64,000 bases of DNA from Bolinopsis microptera (taxonomy: Eukaryota; Ctenophora; Tentaculata; Lobata; Bolinopsidae), in contig NC_087073.1 of the NCBI RefSeq assembly GCF_026151205.1, positions 7,585,001-7,649,000 on the forward strand. The letters are read 5' to 3'. Both the position numbers and the translations under genes were made by a program. Shown piece after piece: positions 1 to 11,206 of the stretch. Numbering within the stretch: the first letter of the stretch is position 1; each line of letters opens with the position of its first letter. Under the pieces are notes generated by a model, which was not told the origin of the DNA, did no database searches, and worked only from the letters and a program-made list of their open reading frames with translations.

Positions 1-1294
1 TACAGTGCACCGTTACAGTGCACCGTTACTACAGTGCACCCTCCTACAGTGCACCGTTACTACAGTGCACCCTCCTACAGTGCACCCTCCTACAGTGCAC
101 CGTTACTACAGTGCACCGTTACTACAGTGCACCCTCCTACAGTGCACCATCCTACAGTGCACCCTCCTACAGTGCACCGTTACTACAGTGCACCCTCCTA
201 CAGTGCACCCTCCTACAGTGCACCATCCTACAGTGCACCCTCCTACAGTGCACCGTTACTACAGTGCACTCTCCTACAATGCACCCTCCTACAGTGCACC
301 GTTACTACAGTGCACCCTCCTGCAGTGCACCGTTACTACAGTGCACCGTTACTACAGTGAACCGTTACTACAGTGCACCGTTACTACAGTCCACCCTCCT
401 ACAGTGCACCGTTACAGTGCACCCTCCTACAGTGCACTCTCCTACAGTGCACCCTCCTACAGTGTACCATTACTACAGTGCACCCTCCTACAGTGCACTC
501 TCCTACAGTGCACCGTTACTACAGTGCACCGTTACAGTGCACCCTCCTACAGTGCACTCTCCTACAGTGCACCCTCCTACAGTGTACCATTACTACAGTG
601 CACCCTCCTACAGTGCACCCTCCTACAGTGTACCATTACTACAGTGCACCCTCCTACAGTGCACTCTCCTACAGTGCACCGTTACTACAGTGCACCGTTA
701 CTACAGTGCACCGTTACTACAGTGCACCGTTACTACAGTGCACCGTTACTACAGTGCACCGTTACTACAGTGCACCGTTATTACAGTGCACCGTTACTAC
801 AGTCCACCCTCCTACAGTGCACCGTTACAGTGCACCCTCCTACAGTGCACCCTCCTACAGTGTACCATTACTACAGTGCACCCTCCTACAGTGCACTCTC
901 CTACAGTGCACCGTTACTACAGTGCACCGTTACTACAGTGCACCGTTACAGTGCACCCTCCTACAGTGCACTCTCCTACAGTGCACCCTCCTACAGTGTA
1001 CCATTACTACAGTGCACCCTCCTACAGTGCACCCTCCTACAGTGTACCATTACTACAGTGCACCCTCCTACAGTGCACTCTCCTACAGTGCACCGTTACT
1101 ACAGTGCACCGTTACTACAGTGCACCGTTACTACAGTGCACCATCCTACAGTGCACCGTTACTACAGTCCACCCTCCTACAGTGCACCCTCCTACAGTGC
1201 ACCCTCCTACAGTGCACTCTCCTACAGTGCACCCTCCTACAGTGCACCCTCCTACAGTACACCGTTACAGTGCACCCTCATACAGTGCGCCGTT
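1..1294. repeat. 15/16-bp minisatellite array
   Basis: Tandem units of TACAGTGCACCCTCC (15 bp), TACAGTGCACCGTTAC (16 bp) and a 12-13 bp short form run from the window edge to about 1294. Each holds the palindrome GTGCAC. A higher-order block of about 85 bp (short unit, CTCCT unit, CTCTCCT unit, TGTACCATTAC unit) recurs near 411, 531 and 944, so the array grew in steps. All three plus-strand frames stay open for over 900 bases because the unit lacks stops. With mixed 15 and 16 bp units the frame slips constantly, so I reject a protein product. The array continues off the left edge. Confidence 0.97.
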
Positions 1295-3529
1295 ACGGGT
1301 TATTATTGAAAAGAAAATCAGAAATACAGAACTGTGGCGCATCATTTTTCTGAAGCATAACGTTTCCCTTGACTCTCAATAACTACGAAATTTATTTGGG
1401 CTTTATTTGGAATTCATCACTGAACTCGTCCGCCAAATAAGTGGGGTTAATTGTACTTATCGCAACGCATAACTATCTTTAGTTTTCCTTACTATTTATT
1501 GCAGTCATTAATCCATTAATTATGCAGAATATTTGCTGAACTATTGGCGCAGTCTAACCTATAAAATCAGCCAGTGTAGTATGTACTTGAAAATATACCA
1601 GGAACTCAATGTTTATACAAACACTGCACCACGCTGAAAACACAACTTTAGGTTCTGAGTAAAGTTGCTATTTTGTGGCTTTTAATTACCGTAGAGCCAA
1701 AGCAGTTAGAAGTAGACTACAGGTCATGCGGTATGTGGATCTGGATGGTTTGGTTGATGATCGTGTTTGCCAAATGTTCGGTTGTCGGGGTGGTGTATAA
1801 TAGTTCTGGTTGTTTAGTTGTTATTCTGTAAAAGCTCATTATATACCGTGCTGCTATCTATATCCTGCATGGTTCGGTTCTGATGTTGGGAAATTGATGA
1901 TACCTGGTTATTTAGTTGTCTTTATAATTTTGTAAGTACCCAGCACTGTAATTGTATATATATTGTATATATTGACTATATTGGCTTGTGTATAACGGTT
2001 GATTACAAAAAATGGAGTGTTTTGCATTGACTATCAGTATTTCTGTTCAAAATTGTCCAAATTTTAACACTGTTTCATTGATTTTGACCACAAATGAATT
2101 GATCGACCCGATAAAGGGATCTGAACAAAATTCCATTTTTTTTGTAATCACCCATGTATATATTGGCGATAAGCGTTTGGAAGTTATTGACAATTACTTA
2201 GCTTAAAACTAAACTAGCAATTGTATATTATGTTGAATATAATACATCTACATATTATCGCCTCTTTATTTGAGCGTAATAAGTTATACCTTAATTTAAT
2301 TATGTTTTGATTTCAAGAAAAAGTTAACAATCTTCACTTCAGGTGGCTCTCAATACGAGTTTCAGTTTGTTTTCCAAGTAAGTTTCTAACGAGTCAATCC
2401 TTTCGATTTTACTTGATCACAGTGCCTTCAGCTATTGGCTAGCTAGGGTGTTTTGATATATAATCAATAATTTTAATACTTTGATAAGTTATAGATTGAT
2501 TACTAACCGTCTGCTAGACGGCTTTTAACTTTCAGTACAAAATTACTACTAACTAGACTGACTATAGATCAAACAAATACTAACGCTTCAAGAACAGTCA
2601 CAGTCTAGATTTAGTTTAGCTTTAACTCGGATTTGAACTGACGGCAGTACTGTCTGAAGCTAGAGGATATTCTGAAGTACCTGTTAGTATTTCTGTGTCT
2701 TATTATAACCACTTCCCTACCTCAGTTTTTCTCGAAGATGTAAATTACTGGCCACGGATGAGGTTGAAGGTGTTCGTTACAGATGGGATAGCCGAGTTCC
2801 CGCAACGCAACTTTAACAATGTGTGGACATATTAGGATACAGAATATGAGATGTAATCATAATGTTACCATCTTTCAAACACCGCTTCATTGGCTCTACC
2901 CTTTACTTAGTCTTCTTTGCGACCCTGTTTCTGACTTGATTTTGCGACTAGATATATGGATTTTTATCTGTCGAGACGTTTTGAGCGATGTGATTCAAAG
3001 GATTCGATTCACAGTCGTGGTATTAATTTGAATTAAGTAGGAGCGATTTGAATTACATGTTTATTTTTCAACTTGAGGGGTTATTTGTTTGAATAATTGT
3101 TGTCGTGGAATCAAGTAATAGGGACTTCGGCATTTATAAGTTTAGTCAGTTTACAACCTTCAACTTGGAGTTATCTTTAGATTTAAAATAAAGTTTAATA
3201 ACACTAACAGTTCAAAATGAAGATTTTTTCCATCTAGATATAGTTCTACCTTTTTTTCTTTCTTTTTTTTAATTAGAAGGGGATTTAGGCTTCTCTTTTG
3301 TCATACACGCACATTTTGACGAAACATTTTGTTTTCTTCTGTGATATTGTTGATTTCTAACTGTTAAGCTGTATTCAACTTTTTCATTTTGTCTTGATTT
3401 CAAGTTTCAACCTTCCCCGTATATACTGGTCCACCAATACTGTTTCACGACTCACGTGGGGAACTGTATTGTCTTTGGAATATACTGCGCTCCTTTTTTA
3501 TTTTATGCCTGTACCCAATGGTAATACAA
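1295..3529. other. AT-rich intergenic DNA, no gene seen
   Basis: About 2.2 kb with only short frames (70 codons or fewer), no recognisable protein family, no convincing exon with good splice sites, and no copy of the repeat families found elsewhere in the window. Confidence 0.6.
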
Positions 3530-3632
3530 ATTGTAGGTTTATAACCTACCACTACCAGGACGTGCGCCGAGTTGGACTCGTCGACGGTCCTAATATTTGA
3601 AACAAACATTTTACGAGTATCACCCGTTAAAT
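3530..3632 (+). repeat. Short hairpin repeat, family C
   Basis: A unit of about 100 bp: palindrome GTAGGTTTATAACCTAC, then a GC-rich stem (GGAC ... CGAG-loop-CTCG ... GTCC), then a tail TTTACGAGTATCACCCG. It recurs at 13131-13228. Its stem part recurs inverted at 10648-10697 and 10995-11062, and its tail alone recurs inverted near 35748. No protein is encoded. I see no clear target-site duplication here. Confidence 0.6.
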
Positions 3633-3964
3633 GAAATATGTCTATAACTTCCTTGATTATGCACTAAGTTGGCATTCTCCGACCAAAATTGAACGGGAAA
3701 TCGTTTTAGATCACTTTCGAGGCACCTCGACAAAAGCTACTCACGCTATTGTGCTCTTTATGGAGAAATACGTCAGTAACGTTTTTGAGCAATGAGCTTG
3801 TTATTCTCTTTCAAAAGTATTCCTAGTCATTTGTATAAGTGCATATATTAACTCTGAATATATTGCAAAATAATTTATCTCGATTCATGAAGTTTGAAAG
3901 AAGTTACAGCAATGCGCGCAATTTGGGGAGTGTGCTTTTGGCGGAGATTTACTGTTTACTGGAG

Positions 3965-4036
3965 CTGGGCCGCGCTCAGCCTGTCATTCCACCGAATCTC
4001 TATTCGTTCATGAACATGATAATAGCCTGAGGTCCC
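3965..4036 (+). repeat. Short hairpin repeat, family A (old copy)
   Basis: Matches the family A element (GGGCCGCGCTCAGCCTGTC ... GCCTGAGGTCCC) best seen at 12152-12229. This copy has lost the clean TTAC/GTAA ends and looks old. Confidence 0.55.
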
Positions 4037-4164
4037 TATTATGTTGTAAATAGGGAAACACGTACTTGTGATTGAATTCAATTGCCGTAGAACTAGCCAT
4101 GTGTTAATTTTCTGGATTCGTTTATTCATTATTATTGATGCGTGGCGCTACATTGGTCAAACAA

Positions 4165-4770
4165 ATTTTTTCCTGATCCATGACTCGTGCCGAAGCACGA
4201 CGGCACAAAAGAGTCAAAGACAAGGGTTAGCGATCGAGTTTTTTTTGTATATGGTAGCTTTGCGACCGTGCCTGCGAGCGTGCGTGCGTACGTGCCTGCG
4301 AGCACTGTTATCGCCCACGTGACTACCTGCGCAAAGTTATTTTGCGTGATAATCTGAATTATATAATTGTTGGCGCGCGGCGCTGATCCAACCAAGTACA
4401 TTATTAATTCCATCATGTACGTATCCAACTAGGCACTAATTGATAGCATATTATTATTATTTTGAGTTAGTATTACTATTTTGCACAGATCCGTGTCAGG
4501 TTGCATAAACAATAAACATATGGTTACATAGAAGTGTACACGATTTTCAAATTCAATATAAAATTATATTAGCTGGGCGGCGCTCGGCAGTCGGCATGTC
4601 ACTTCGCCATATAATATTTGCATGTTTATATGAGAGTTGGGTTACATCTTGGTGACAGGGCCGTCCCCAGGTTGTATGGAATATGATAAATACGCCATCA
4701 CGGATCGGGAAATTGAGCGGCCATCCACAAAAGAAAAGCGGCCGCATTTCTTGTTATCATGCGCGAATCC
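4165..4770 (+). repeat. 0.6-kb dispersed repeat, copy 1
   Basis: Runs from a small hairpin (GACTC ... GAGTC with a TGCCG stem) through a CpG-rich tract (GCGTGCGTGCGTACG) to AGCGGCCATCCACAAAAG. A similar copy lies at 6333-6885. The frames across it are short and differ between the copies, so I see no gene. It contains a degenerate family A-like core (CTGGGCGGCGCTCGGC). Confidence 0.7.
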
Positions 4771-5387
4771 CACTCATTTATTAAAAACATAGTATGTAAA
4801 TACGTTTTATTTTTTCCAGTCACACTTTTCACTCGAAAGAATTAATGGTACTTAAATTAATGGTTAGTACATCGTAGGGAAAATTAATCGTGCGTGGTTT
4901 ATATTATATTTTGTTTTTATTTGTAATTTAAGAAATTGTTTGTAGCGCGATGCGTTACTGTGCCGCGCCCGCACACTCAATGAGGCTTCTCACGCTAGAT
5001 CGGCGAGATGCGCTTCTGTGCCGCACCGAGCTGCAATGAATTGACATCGTCAATTAAAGAAATTTTAAGCAAAAAGTGAACTATACTCATGTTTTATAAT
5101 TCATAATTGTACACATCAGTGCACTATATAATAATAATACTAGATACTACGCATGTCACATACAAATCGGGCTTATTGCCTAATTGCTAATACATTTAAA
5201 TACACTCGCGCCGCGCATACACTAGGCCATGCGCCATCGACCGTTAGACGCGTGCACTAACCATTGAATGGTTTTTAGCTCGTATGTCGTATTTCGGCCA
5301 GCACATTATTTCGGAAACAATAAAAAAAGTTACAATACGTGAAGTTGATCCCATATAACAATTTTGTTGAAATTTGGTCAGCTTATG
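4771..5387. other. Intergenic DNA, nothing recognised
   Basis: About 620 bp of AT-rich sequence with CpG-rich patches. No open frame of note and no repeat match that I can support. Confidence 0.5.
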
Positions 5388-5490
5388 TTGTATCACGTTG
5401 CAACCCCCACAGTCGTTTCACTTTATCGTCCTGACGATACAGGGGGAGCCGCGCACTTCGTGCGCGGCGGGTCATATAACAACGTATGAC
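5388..5490 (-). mobile_element. Ultra-short MITE, family B (inverted copy)
   Basis: Begins TTGTATCACG and ends CGTATGACAA, the inverse of the copy at 7014-7117. It contains the perfect hairpin CCGCGCAC-TTC-GTGCGCGG (inverted) and the GTATGAC palindrome. The flanks AGCTTATG and AGTTTACG agree at 6 of 8 positions, consistent with a decayed 8-bp target duplication. Confidence 0.65.
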
Positions 5491-6332
5491 AAAGTTTACG
5501 TAAACACTAATGTTTTACTGAACCTAAATTAGTTTGAGCAATTTCGATGCATGGTCAGAATTTGAGCTATCTATCAACGAATTTATGCCTATTTTGTCAT
5601 TTTTAGACCTCTTAATCAAGACCAATCTCTCCCAACTAATTTAGTTTCGGCGTAGTTAACTGTTAAATATGATTAGAAGGTTTTGACAAATTTTCAGCAT
5701 GATTCATGTTCAGGAACCGAAGATATAACAAAATAATACAACAAAAATCAAAAAATTTTGTCAAATTACGTGACTTTTACACCTAATTTTGCTCCAAAAG
5801 CCGCGCAACATCAAATATGCATATGGCACATTGGCACCTAGGCGAAACTCACTGATCATTCCAAAAAGGTATAACAAATTTGGTACTGCGAAAATTCTCA
5901 TATAAGTGTTTAGGCGACCTCGTCTTGCGACTGGACAGCAATGTGCTTGTACCAGCCCTAATTGGATATTTCGTCATCAGTCATACGATTTGATACCCAG
6001 CAAAATTTACTGGCTGACGGTGTTACTAGAGGTGGTTTAATTTAAACAAACGGCTTGACCTCGCGCGCGACATTAAGTGATTTGCACGCGTGCCAGAATT
6101 CCAATCTTCAAGCAGCCAGCACGTGACACAATTCAGCCAATCAGAGGACAGGAATCCGCAAAGTTAAAGTTGCAAACTTTTGATCGGCCCAAAATTAGAC
6201 TTTTCTGGAGATTTTGAGATAACTCAACATGAACAACTACGTTGTCTTAAATTTTCCTCCTGGAGAGGTAACCTTAGTTTTACGAAACGAATATTTTGTT
6301 GAAAACCATGAGACGTTTGTATCTCTTATATT
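5491..6332. repeat. Intergenic DNA with dispersed repeat
   Basis: No gene. The stretch about 6010-6250 (CACGTGACACAATTCAGCC ... TTTTGATCGGCCCAAAA ... GAGATAACTCA) recurs at about 35870-36185. The rest shows no recognisable feature. Confidence 0.55.
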
Positions 6333-6885
6333 TTTTCCCGATCCATGACTCAAGTGCCGAAGGCACAAAAGAGTCAAGGACAAGGGTTAGCGATCGAGGT
6401 TTTTTTTGGGATATGGTAGCTTTGCGACCGTACCTGCGTGCGAGCGTGCGTGTCTGCGTACGTTTCGCCCACGTGTCTGCCTGCGCAAAGTTATTTTGCG
6501 CGAAAATCTGAATTAAACAATTGTTGGCGCGCGGTGCTGAAATGTTCAAGTACATTGTTAATTTCATCATGTACGCATCCCGCTAGGGACTAATTGATAG
6601 CATATTATTATTATTTTGAGTTAGTATTACTATTTTGCACAGATCCGTGTCAGGTTGCATAAACAATAAACATATGGTTACATAGAAATATACACGATTT
6701 TCAAATTAAATATGGAATCATATCAACTGGGCGGCGCTCGGCCTGTCACTCCGCCATATCTGCATGCTTATAAACAGTAAAGACTGGGGTCCACAGGTGG
6801 TATGGAATATGATCAAATACTCCATCACGGATCGGGAAATTGAGCGGCCATCCACAAAAGAAAAGCGGCCGCATTTCTTGTTGAA
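6333..6885 (+). repeat. 0.6-kb dispersed repeat, copy 2
   Basis: Second copy of the 4165-4770 unit. The head hairpin is GTGCC-GAA-GGCAC inside GACTC/GAGTC, followed by the CpG-rich tract and the same AGCGGCCATCCACAAAAG tail. The copies differ in hairpin sequence while keeping pairing. Confidence 0.7.
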
Positions 6886-7013
6886 GTTAGGCCCCTACCA
6901 GTAAGGTATTCTGGGAAGTCCTCCAAAATGACAACGTATTCATTTTCAGATCACCCACCTACCGCTATCTTCAAAATCCACGTTTTTCTGCATAAACGAC
7001 CATTCGTAACCTT

Positions 7014-7117
7014 TTTGTCATACGTTGTATGACCCGCCGCGCACTCGTGCGCGGCTTCCCCTGTATCGTAGAAACTCACTAAAGTGAAGCGACAGTGGGG
7101 GTCACCACGTGATACAA
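7014..7117 (+). mobile_element. Ultra-short MITE, family B (complete)
   Basis: A 104-bp element starting TTGTCATACG and ending CGTGATACAA, flanked by the 8-bp direct repeat TAACCTTT. A paralogous segment near 10440-10475 (ACGACCATTCGTAACC then TTTCACTATT) is the uninserted site, which fixes the ends. Internal structure: GTCATACGTTGTATGAC palindrome and CCGCGCAC/GTGCGCGG hairpin. An 8-bp duplication suggests hAT-type mobilisation; the transposase is not in this window. Confidence 0.85.
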
Positions 7118-7294
7118 TAACCTTTCACTATTAGTATTGTCTCTTTGCAAAAGAGTGTGAATGGAAAAAAAATCATATATAATCATCATAGTTTATTAAC
7201 TCAAACGTAAAAAGTGTAACAAAGGCAAAATTTAATCATTTAAAATTTGTAGCATGTAATTAATTATGGATGGGGTACAACTCACGCGTTGCTA

Positions 7295-7308
7295 GTTGTC
7301 ATGGTAAC
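7295..7308. promoter_or_regulatory. RFX X-box-like palindrome
   Basis: GTTGTCATGGTAAC fits the RFX X-box (GTNRCC-N2-GGYAAC) except at one base. It lies about 190 bp upstream of a possible ATG at 7493. Part of the surrounding sequence resembles a repeat near 10260, so it may be coincidental. Confidence 0.25.
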
Positions 7309-7492
7309 CGGCGCTACTAATTCACTCGCCATCAATTTCACGAAAAGAGCGATATTTGAATTTCGCATTGGATAAGCGTCTAAATAAACCGCGTGGCGCG
7401 TGTCTGCGATAAATCTTTTCTTGTCAAATCGATATCTTCTCTTATTCGATACAAATTTTAACTAGTGATTTTCTGATACTCCACGAACATCT

Positions 7493-8647
7493 ATGAGTGT
7501 TGCTTCTGTTCCCGAAAGGTTGAGTTAAGCTTTCAATCCTTTGTTAATTTTTTGTTCAATTTGTAAGGTTAAAACTCTTTCAGGTCCGATTTCCGAATAG
7601 TCTGGTGTCCAAAAGAACTCTAATTGTTCAAGGAGTTAAATTTATTCGGTGTGGGAAAACAGGTCAGTGCTAATTGCTGATCACCAGTCATTTGATTTGT
7701 CATGTCATAAAGTCATACGCTTCTTTTCCTTTTTGCATGGTTTTAATGCCAGCTTGATTACAATTGTCATCTGTCATCTGTCATTTGATTTTTCATTAAG
7801 TCATACGCTTCTTTCACTTTATCTATAGTTTTAATGCCAGCTGTAATACATATATCCAAGCAAGCAAAATTAATGATTTATAAACTTTTCTTTGTGGCAC
7901 TTTTCGATGCATGGTACTGTTCATCTCGTTTGCAAGTATTATATGTGTATGTTTGTAGTGGTTTTAATGTCAGAAGAACACATATATTAACCTTGAAAGC
8001 TTGAAGCAAGCAAGATTATTCAGGAGGCTACTATTTAATTAATTGGCCCCTTAAATGGGGACAATTAGATTTAGGTATCATTAAGTAATCAGTACATCTA
8101 GTATTCTAGTTCCTTTTATTTAACAATTCAATAATTTCCAGTAGATAGGGACAATTAGATTAAAAGATCATTAAGTAATCAGTACATCTAGTTCCTTCTT
8201 TTTAATAATTTCCAGTAGATGGGGACAATTAGATTTAAAGATCATTAAGTAATCACTTTTTAATAGTTTAATGATTTCCTGTAGATGGGGACAATTATAT
8301 TTAGAGATCATTAAGTAATCAGTACATCTAGTTCCTTTTATTTAACAATTCAATAATTTCCAGTAGATGGGGACAATTAGATTTAAATATCACTACCCTC
8401 GCACAAGATTATTCTCAATTTTCTTGTTGTGTTCCACAACTATACTTCTGTATACTTCAGTGATTGGGCTGATGACTCCAGTGAAAGGGCTGGTGACTCT
8501 AGTGAAAGTGCTGGTGACGATGAGAAAGACCATAAACCAGGGATTCCTTCGGGAGCATGTAAGATTATATCCAAAGTTTGTTCGCCAATGGGGTGTGTCT
8601 GGGTGTCAAAGATCTTCAAGGTGGGTGCTACTTGTGATGAACTCTAG
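7493..8647 (+). CDS. Possible small acidic protein gene (uncertain exons)
   Basis: I do not recognise a family. The ATG at 7493 opens a short exon (codes MSVASVPE) with a donor at 7518/7519. An acidic exon with acceptor at 8460/8461 joins it in frame to give a Ser-Asp-rich stretch with a repeated A-G-D-S-S-E motif. Donors follow at 8558 and 8620, or the frame reads on to a stop at 8647. A further exon-like piece, 7584-7662, has good splice sites but does not fit this frame. The acidic segment is bounded by 48-bp direct repeats (8393-8440, 8784-8831), so it may be a local duplication or insertion. Without transcript support this is a weak call. Confidence 0.25.
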
Positions 8648-8940
8648 AAGGATGGGGTGGTAATACTCGGTCTGGCCGTCTGGAAGCCCATAGAATTCCA
8701 GTTCAGAAACCGAGTAAGGAGGTGCGGCTACTGATGAGAAGCCTCCTTAAAGTTTATTTGGGTTAGAAACGACATCTGGGTCCCTACCCTCGCACAAGAT
8801 TATTCTCAATTTTCTTGTTGTGTTCCACAACAGTAATCAGTACATCTAGTATTCTAGTTCCTTTTATTTAACAATTCAATAATTTCCAGTAGATAGGGAC
8901 AATTAGATTAAAAGATCATTAAGTAATCAGTACATCTAAA
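8057..8940. repeat. Tandem repeat, 66-90 bp units, interrupted
   Basis: Units beginning GGGGACAATTAGATTTA start at about 8057, 8147, 8221, 8287 and 8369. The array breaks at 8393 and resumes at 8832-8940. Unit length varies by internal deletions. The intruding segment 8441-8783 is bounded by two identical 48-bp copies of a CTACCCTCGCACAAGATT... sequence. Confidence 0.85.
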
Positions 8941-8958
8941 TATATCAATTTCTTTCAG

Positions 8959-9091
8959 GGTTCGGAAGCTAGGAGAAAATGCCCAAATCCGCCGAGACGA
9001 TTTTGCAGCCACTTTACCAAAGCCAACGAAGAAAAAGCGGAAACTATTTCCGAAATACACTGGTCAACACAGCGATAGTGATTTCGAGTAA
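8959..9091 (+). CDS. Candidate terminal exon with basic nuclear-signal-like tail
   Basis: A tttctttcag acceptor precedes an open stretch of 133 bases ending in TAA. In one frame it codes a peptide with the cluster PKPTKKKRKLFPK and an acidic end (HSDSDFE), like the end of a nuclear protein. The frame needs an upstream exon ending two bases into a codon, and the exons proposed at 7493-8620 do not supply that. A second frame is also open. It may belong to the same gene through an exon I missed. Confidence 0.35.
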
Positions 9092-10320
9092 AAATGTATG
9101 ACCATTCTGCCTTTATAATTAATATTATATCCATGATGCACTGTTATATTGAGCACAAAAAATATCTTTAATTTTGAAACTTTAGGATTTGCGATTCCGC
9201 TTTTTCCTCGTTTGATTCGGTAAAGAGAACAGAGAAGACAGAGAATTAACATTTTGTTGTTTACTATCGGATACGTGTTTGGCGCTCAGAATTAAATTGA
9301 CTATATAATTCGGCCGGTTTTGATGAGCGAGTTCATGCTTCTGCCACGTGTTTTATTTTGCAATCCAACTGCAATAGAGAAATCCTCACTGAATTAGGCA
9401 CTTATAGTTGCACTAATATAATAATAATATGATGCGATGGATAATTTCATTTAGAGAAATTTAGAGATTTTTAGATATTTAGTGATATTAAAGTTGTCAC
9501 ATAGGAGTTCACCCACACTTGCCATGCACAGATTAAAAGTTTTAATAAAGCTATCTTATACTTAAATATCGATCATGGTCGGTATTATATAGGTTTGAGG
9601 AAAATCGTATAATTACAGAATCTGAAGTATCAAAATATAATGATTGATTAGTGGTTTTGGTCAGTTACTGTTAATTGCTCCCGATATTGTTAATTTCATT
9701 CAGACTCTTTGAGTTCTATTTAACAACTGCAGTTATTTTATCACTTTTATAAGGCGATCAGCGATATATTTTGTTAATGATTTTTTTTGCCTTCATTTAT
9801 TTTATCAACTGTAGCGTTTATATTAAAGATTACCGATCTTTACATCTTTACATCTTTACATGTTGTTATTATAATTCTAACAGCTCAATGACGAGTCGTC
9901 ATAAAATTTTGTTTTAATTCTTCAAACATGCAGCTAGCTGGTACAAGAACCAGATAACATTCTTGCGACGTAATTAATATAATTAATTGACATAATAAAA
10001 TAATAAAATATGTTACACTGTATTTAAGTATATGTAATATGCAACCTGGTCCTTGTGCCGAAAATTCAATTAGCTAATTACCGGCCATGCGTTGCATAAA
10101 TTCCATATTAGGGCCCATTTCGGTCACAAAGCGGAGCTTAAATTGAGTTTATTGCACGCGCGGTTGACAAATTATGTGAAAAAACTGTCCTGTCACAAAC
10201 AATGCGCGTTATAGAGGTGACCAATGAAATCACGGCATTAAAAACACGTGATAGCGCGCTGGCGAGTGAATTAGTAAAATCCCATGGTAACGGACGTAAG
10301 GAATACGACATATTTAAACT
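9092..10320. other. AT-rich intergenic DNA, no gene seen
   Basis: About 1.2 kb, partly very AT-rich with homopolymer runs. The short minus-strand frame near 9064-9252 shows no family resemblance. The 3' end (10040-10310) is more GC-rich and shares GCGAGTGAATTAGTA with sequence near 7315-7330 (inverted). Confidence 0.5.
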
Positions 10321-10404
10321 TTGTCATACGTTGTATGACCCGCCTGTATCGTAGAAACTCTACTATAGTGAAGCGACAGTGGGGGTCACCACGTGATACA
10401 ATTT
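10321..10404 (+). mobile_element. Ultra-short MITE, family B (hairpin-less)
   Basis: Starts TTGTCATACG and ends GTGATACAA, flanked by the 8-bp direct repeat TTTAAACT. It keeps the GTCATACGTTGTATGAC palindrome but lacks the CCGCGCAC hairpin, so the hairpin is dispensable. The element is about 85 bp. Confidence 0.8.
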
Positions 10405-10647
10405 AAACTCACCTCGTTCTCCAAAACTTCTCTTTTTCTGCAAAAACGACCATTCGTAACCTTTCACTATTGCTTTTTTACAAAAGGGTGTGAATGGAAA
10501 AATTGTAACAAAGGCCAAGGCTAAATTTAATCAGTTATAATTTGTAGCATGTCAGTAATTATGGATGGGGTATACAACTCCACTTGGAAAATTATAGTAT
10601 AGAATGAAACAAACTAAACACTTTTGTAAAGCTGATAAGCAGTGACT

Positions 10648-11062
10648 AGCACGAGTCCAACTCGGCGTGCGTCCTGGTAGGTTATAAACCTACAAGGATA
10701 GATAGAGATTTTATGGAAGGAACTTGGAGCCACCCCCTCTCCTTTGTCATACGTTGTATGACCCGCCGCGCACGAAGTGCGCGGCTCCCCCTGTATTAGA
10801 CGATACACTATAGTGAAGCGACCGTGGGGGTCATTTGTTACTGGGCCGCGCTCAGCCTGTCATTCCGCCGAATCTCTATTCTCTATGTTTATGAACATAA
10901 TAGCCTGAGGTCCCCAGGTAACAGAAACCGCGATGATGTGTATGTCCCTTGGACCCATGGACAGGAAATACTCGAGGAATTCCACTTCACACTTATGGCT
11001 CAATTCTCAGGACCTTCGACGAGTCCAACTCGGCGCGCGTCCTGGTAGGTTATAAACCTACA
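10648..11062. repeat. Cluster of four short hairpin elements
   Basis: In about 415 bp lie: family C inverted (10648-10697); family B (about 10744-10830, 3' truncated, with hairpin CCGCGCAC-GAA-GTGCGCGG); family A (10838-10921, TTACTGGG to CCAGGTAA); and family C inverted again (10995-11062). The spacers are 45-75 bp. Frames on both strands are short and run across element boundaries, so they are not genes. Confidence 0.75.
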
Positions 11063-11206
11063 ACGATAAAGTAGTGACAATAACACTAAAACATAAAAGC
11101 ATAATACTATCTTTTCTACATACCAGCTTTATATGTAAACACGACAAAATTTATCAAATGATCCAGGTTGTAAGTATAAATTACAAAATTGTCAAAATGT
11201 GCATGT
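11063..11206. other. Short AT-rich spacer
   Basis: Nothing recognised between the hairpin cluster and the foldback element that follows. Confidence 0.5.

Noticed and set aside
5-1382. Long plus-strand open frames (326-454 codons) rich in T-V-H-P and Y-S-A-P
   Set aside because: All three frames are open because the minisatellite unit has no stop codons, and unit lengths of 15 and 16 shift the frame. No start context, splice signals or family resemblance.
3536-3600. Family C as a true hammerhead ribozyme
   Set aside because: The stem layout is loosely similar, but the invariant CUGANGA and GAAA core positions are not there in any copy.
6280-6570. Paired open frames on both strands in the 0.6-kb repeats
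   Set aside because: The frames are not conserved between the two repeat copies and run over a CpG-rich, hairpin-rich non-coding repeat.
7493-7662. Joining the exon at 7584-7662 directly to the ATG exon at 7493-7518
   Set aside because: The junction puts a stop codon 21 codons in, so this exon was not used in the candidate gene.
8460-8510. CTGATGA ... GAAA words suggesting a hammerhead ribozyme
   Set aside because: The 21-bp period reflects a repeated coding motif (A-G-D-S-S-E). No stem III or GUC cleavage context is present.
10614-11048. Two short frames on opposite strands (64 and 74 codons)
   Set aside because: Both run across boundaries of the hairpin mini-elements and have no family resemblance.
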